From contig VWZF01005682.1 of NCBI GenBank assembly GCA_013396755.1, positions 430,050-494,049 on the forward strand: a DNA stretch of 64,000 nucleotides, written 5' to 3'. How positions within the stretch are numbered: the first letter of the stretch is position 1; every line of letters begins with the position of its first letter. The stretch comes from Sclerurus mexicanus. Its lineage: Eukaryota > Chordata > Aves > Passeriformes > Furnariidae. The notes below the pieces were generated by a model. It worked only from the letters and a program-made list of their open reading frames with translations, ran no database searches and was not told the origin of the DNA. Position numbers and translations under genes: made by a program. Below are positions 61,849 to 64,000 of the stretch, one piece after another.

Positions 61849-62053
61849 CTGTAAGATGTTATAAGGGTATTATAAGGTGGTAAGGGACAATGGTTTTAAA
61901 TCAGAAAAAGATAGGCTTAGATTAAGAAGTATTTTACGATGCAGGTGGTGGGGGAGTGGCACAGGTCGCCCATAGAGGTGGTGGATGCTCCAACCCTGGA
62001 AACACTCTAGGCCAGGTCGGATGGGGTTCTGAGCAACCCGGTCTAATTGAAGA
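61849..62053 (+). repeat. CR1 LINE 3' fragment, cut at its 3' end
   Basis: It contains AGGCTTAGATTAAGAAG, GGCACAGGTCGCCCATAGAG, GGTGGATGCTCCAACCCTGG and GAGCAACCCGGTCTAATTGA. The usual ending after GAAGAT is missing because the next element starts there. Confidence 0.88.
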
Positions 62054-62300
62054 TCACAGAACTACCAAACCAACTAGGTTGGAAAAAATTCTGAGACCAT
62101 CGGGTCCAACCTGTGACCGAACACCACCGTGTCAGCTAGACCATGGCCCTGAGTGCCATGTCCAGTCATTCCTTAAACACCTCCAGGAACGGTGTGACTC
62201 CACCACCTCCCTGGGCACTGCATCCCAATGTCCGATCGCCCTTCCTGTGAAGAAATTCCTCCTAATGGCCAACCTAAACCTCCCCTGGCACAGCTTAGGG
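62054..62300 (-). repeat. CR1 LINE 3' end, reverse orientation
   Basis: The + strand shows a reversed CR1 end: ATCACAGAACTACCAAACCA, AGGTTGGAAAAAATTCTGAG, ACCATCGGGTCCAACCTGTG, CCTCCAGGAACGGTGTGACT and CCTCCTAATGGCCAACCTAA. Its tail abuts the preceding copy and its body runs into the CpG island. Confidence 0.92.
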
Positions 62301-62940
62301 ACGCCTGGGAGAAAAGGCCAACCCCCCGGTCGCTCCGGCCTCCTTTCAGAGGGCCGCGGACAGCGCTGCGGTTCCCCCAGCGCCGCTTTCCCGCACCCGG
62401 TGCCCGCCTCACCCCGTGAGGGGAACCGAGCGCCCTCCCCGCCCTTCCCCAACATGGCGGCGGCGCCGCTTCCGCCCTTCCCGCCGCCCTCCCCCTTCTG
62501 ACGTCACCGGCGTCACCGTGCCCGTCACCATCTTCCTCCTCCTNNNNNNNNNNNNNNNNNNNNNNNNNNNNNNNNNNNNNNNNNNNNNNNNNNNNNNNNN
62601 NNNNNNNNNNNNNNNNNNNNNNNNNNNNNNNNNNNNNNNNNNNNNNNNNNNNNNNNNNNNNNNNNNNNNNNNNNNNNNNNNNNNNNNNNNNNNNNNNNNN
62701 NNNNNNNNNNNNNNNNNNNNNNNNNNNNNNNNNNNNNNNNNNNNNNNNNNNNNNNNNNNNNNNNNNNNNNNNNNNNGGCCGGGCCCGCCGGGGGAAGGCC
62801 GCGGTGCCGCCCAGCGCCGAGCGCGCCCCGCTCGGGGTGCCGTGGGGCCGGCCGGTGTCCGCGCCGCAGCCCCCTGCCCGCGCACTCGGACCTTCCGTGG
62901 GCTGGGCTGGGTTGGGCTGGTGGTTTTTTCCCCCCTTCCT
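62300..62940 (+). promoter_or_regulatory. CpG island, probable ZC3H13 promoter
   Basis: There is an abrupt shift to GC- and CpG-rich sequence on both sides of an assembly gap. It contains a consensus CRE, TGACGTCA (62499-62506), and an ATGGCGGC YY1-like site (62453-62460). Both are typical of housekeeping promoters. In human the gene after CPB2 on this strand is ZC3H13, an m6A writer-complex zinc-finger protein. Assignment is by synteny; no ZC3H13 coding sequence is visible. Confidence 0.55.
62544..62776. other. Assembly gap (233 N)
   Basis: A run of 233 N inside the CpG island. Reading frames that run through it on either strand are artefacts. Such GC-rich bird promoters are often lost in sequencing. 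Confidence 0.99.
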
Positions 62941-64000
62941 CCCTTCAGTAGGGCTCTTCTCCCACTTTCTGGCTGTGGAGTAGGTTCTGCTTTGTGCGCC
63001 CAAGAGGGGCTGCTAGTTTCGCTCGTGTGAATTCCCCCATCACCATTCCTTCAGGTGGAGGCTGCGGCTGGCTCCATCCCTTCCAGAACTTGTAGCCTGG
63101 GCAGTGTTGGGTTAGTGTGTTACGGAAGGTCTGCTTAGGCCCTCCTCGCCTTTGCCTTCTCGATGGATTCTCGCTCCAGCGTTGTTTTCTTGTCAGCCTT
63201 CTGTAGGAGTGTTTGAAGGACAAGTTTTTTTGGCATGCGGTGGGGTAGCAGCCAGGACCTTGGGGGATCTTGTGGTGAAACGCTCAGGGCGCCTCTGTGC
63301 AGATGGGAGCGGACAGACTGGGCCCACGAACTGGGGGTGTCTGAAAGCGGTGGAAGTGTGGCTCTGGGTGGCCGTGCCCGAGATAATGCACCCTGCTTCT
63401 CACCGTGTCTGCGGAGAGGGACGACTTTGCTAATGTGCTGATCCGGTTCGCAGATCGGAGGCAACACATGCCCGGCGAGTGTCGTGTGAAAGCTGAGCGA
63501 ACCTGGGCCTGCCCGCACCGGTCTGCACAGACTTAGTCTGTTCCCTTAGTCCGGGGAAACATCTTCTTTGAATACGAAGACTTTGTTAGACAAGACGTGG
63601 AATACTGTATACTTCCTGATGTGGTACTAGGGCCTGATGTTTTTATTCATCCACCTGTAGAAAGCCAACCATGACCTTATACTTGTGCAAACATAATTAG
63701 CAACTGCTTATTGCTACTCATGGAGAAATATCCTATGTTAGAGGAGCAGGGTCAGGTTAATATGGTGATGGGTTATCAACAAGGAGTTGTTAAAGCAAAC
63801 TTGGAGTACTAGTTTTGTGTCAAACAGGCTTCCTTTGTGTATTTGACTGGTTTTTTTGAAAGGTTCATTATGAACGCATTTTACCATTACTACTTTTAGG
63901 TAGTAAACCTGTGGAGCTCCTTCAAATATCACTATTTTTGTAGTACTGTGACATGGAAACGTTTACATTGTAATTGGAACCAAAACCTTTTCAGGTAAAG
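62941..64000 (+). other. Probable first intron of the CpG-island gene
   Basis: GC content falls steadily from the island. No conserved coding exon is recognised in any frame. The window ends in CAGGTAAAG, which looks like a splice donor, but nothing upstream of it reads as a recognisable protein. Confidence 0.3.

Noticed and set aside
61956..62501. 181-codon frame on the + strand
   Set aside because: It runs through two opposed CR1 ends into the CpG island; composition alone explains it.
62173..63003. 276-codon - strand frame, and similar frames across the gap
   Set aside because: Most of the frame is N, which hides stops.

Overview
The window reads as bird nuclear DNA. It has vertebrate split genes with GT-AG introns, several CR1 LINE copies (the dominant avian retroposon, with the ATTCTGTG-type 3' tail), and a gene order matching human 13q14.13 (LCP1 - CPB2 - ZC3H13, all on one strand). 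The species cannot be told from the sequence.

Layout. 1-14388: no recognisable protein-coding exon; upstream flank or long 5' intron of LCP1, with one old CR1 fragment near 3.7-4.1 kb. 14389-34382: LCP1 (L-plastin, an actin-bundling protein of leukocytes), + strand, 15 coding exons that join in frame to a 624-residue protein; 3' UTR with poly(A) signals to about 35720. 35720-45990: gene-poor spacer. 45993-61293: CPB2 (procarboxypeptidase B2/TAFI, a secreted fibrinolysis inhibitor), + strand, 11 coding exons giving 424 residues; poly(A) signals near 61.7 kb. 61849-62300: two CR1 ends meeting tail to tail. 62300-62940: CpG island interrupted by a 233-base assembly gap (62544-62776), most likely the promoter of the next gene, ZC3H13; no ZC3H13 coding exon lies inside the window.

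The two genes do not form a pathway. LCP1 acts in the cytoplasm on actin filaments; CPB2 is a secreted zymogen that, once cleaved, removes C-terminal Arg/Lys from fibrin. They share only a conserved neighbourhood.

Most notable observations: the second EF-hand loop of LCP1 is four residues shorter than in human plastins and lacks its first coordinating acids; immediately after it lies a tandemly repeated splice donor whose second copy would add eight residues in frame; the Ser5 phosphorylation site of human L-plastin is not conserved; CPB2 has a dibasic activation site and lacks the arginine equivalent to human Arg302, the main inactivating cleavage site; and a perfect 30-bp palindrome lies in an LCP1 intron. 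I found no evidence of a wholly new biological system. Comparisons with human proteins are from memory, without alignment tools.
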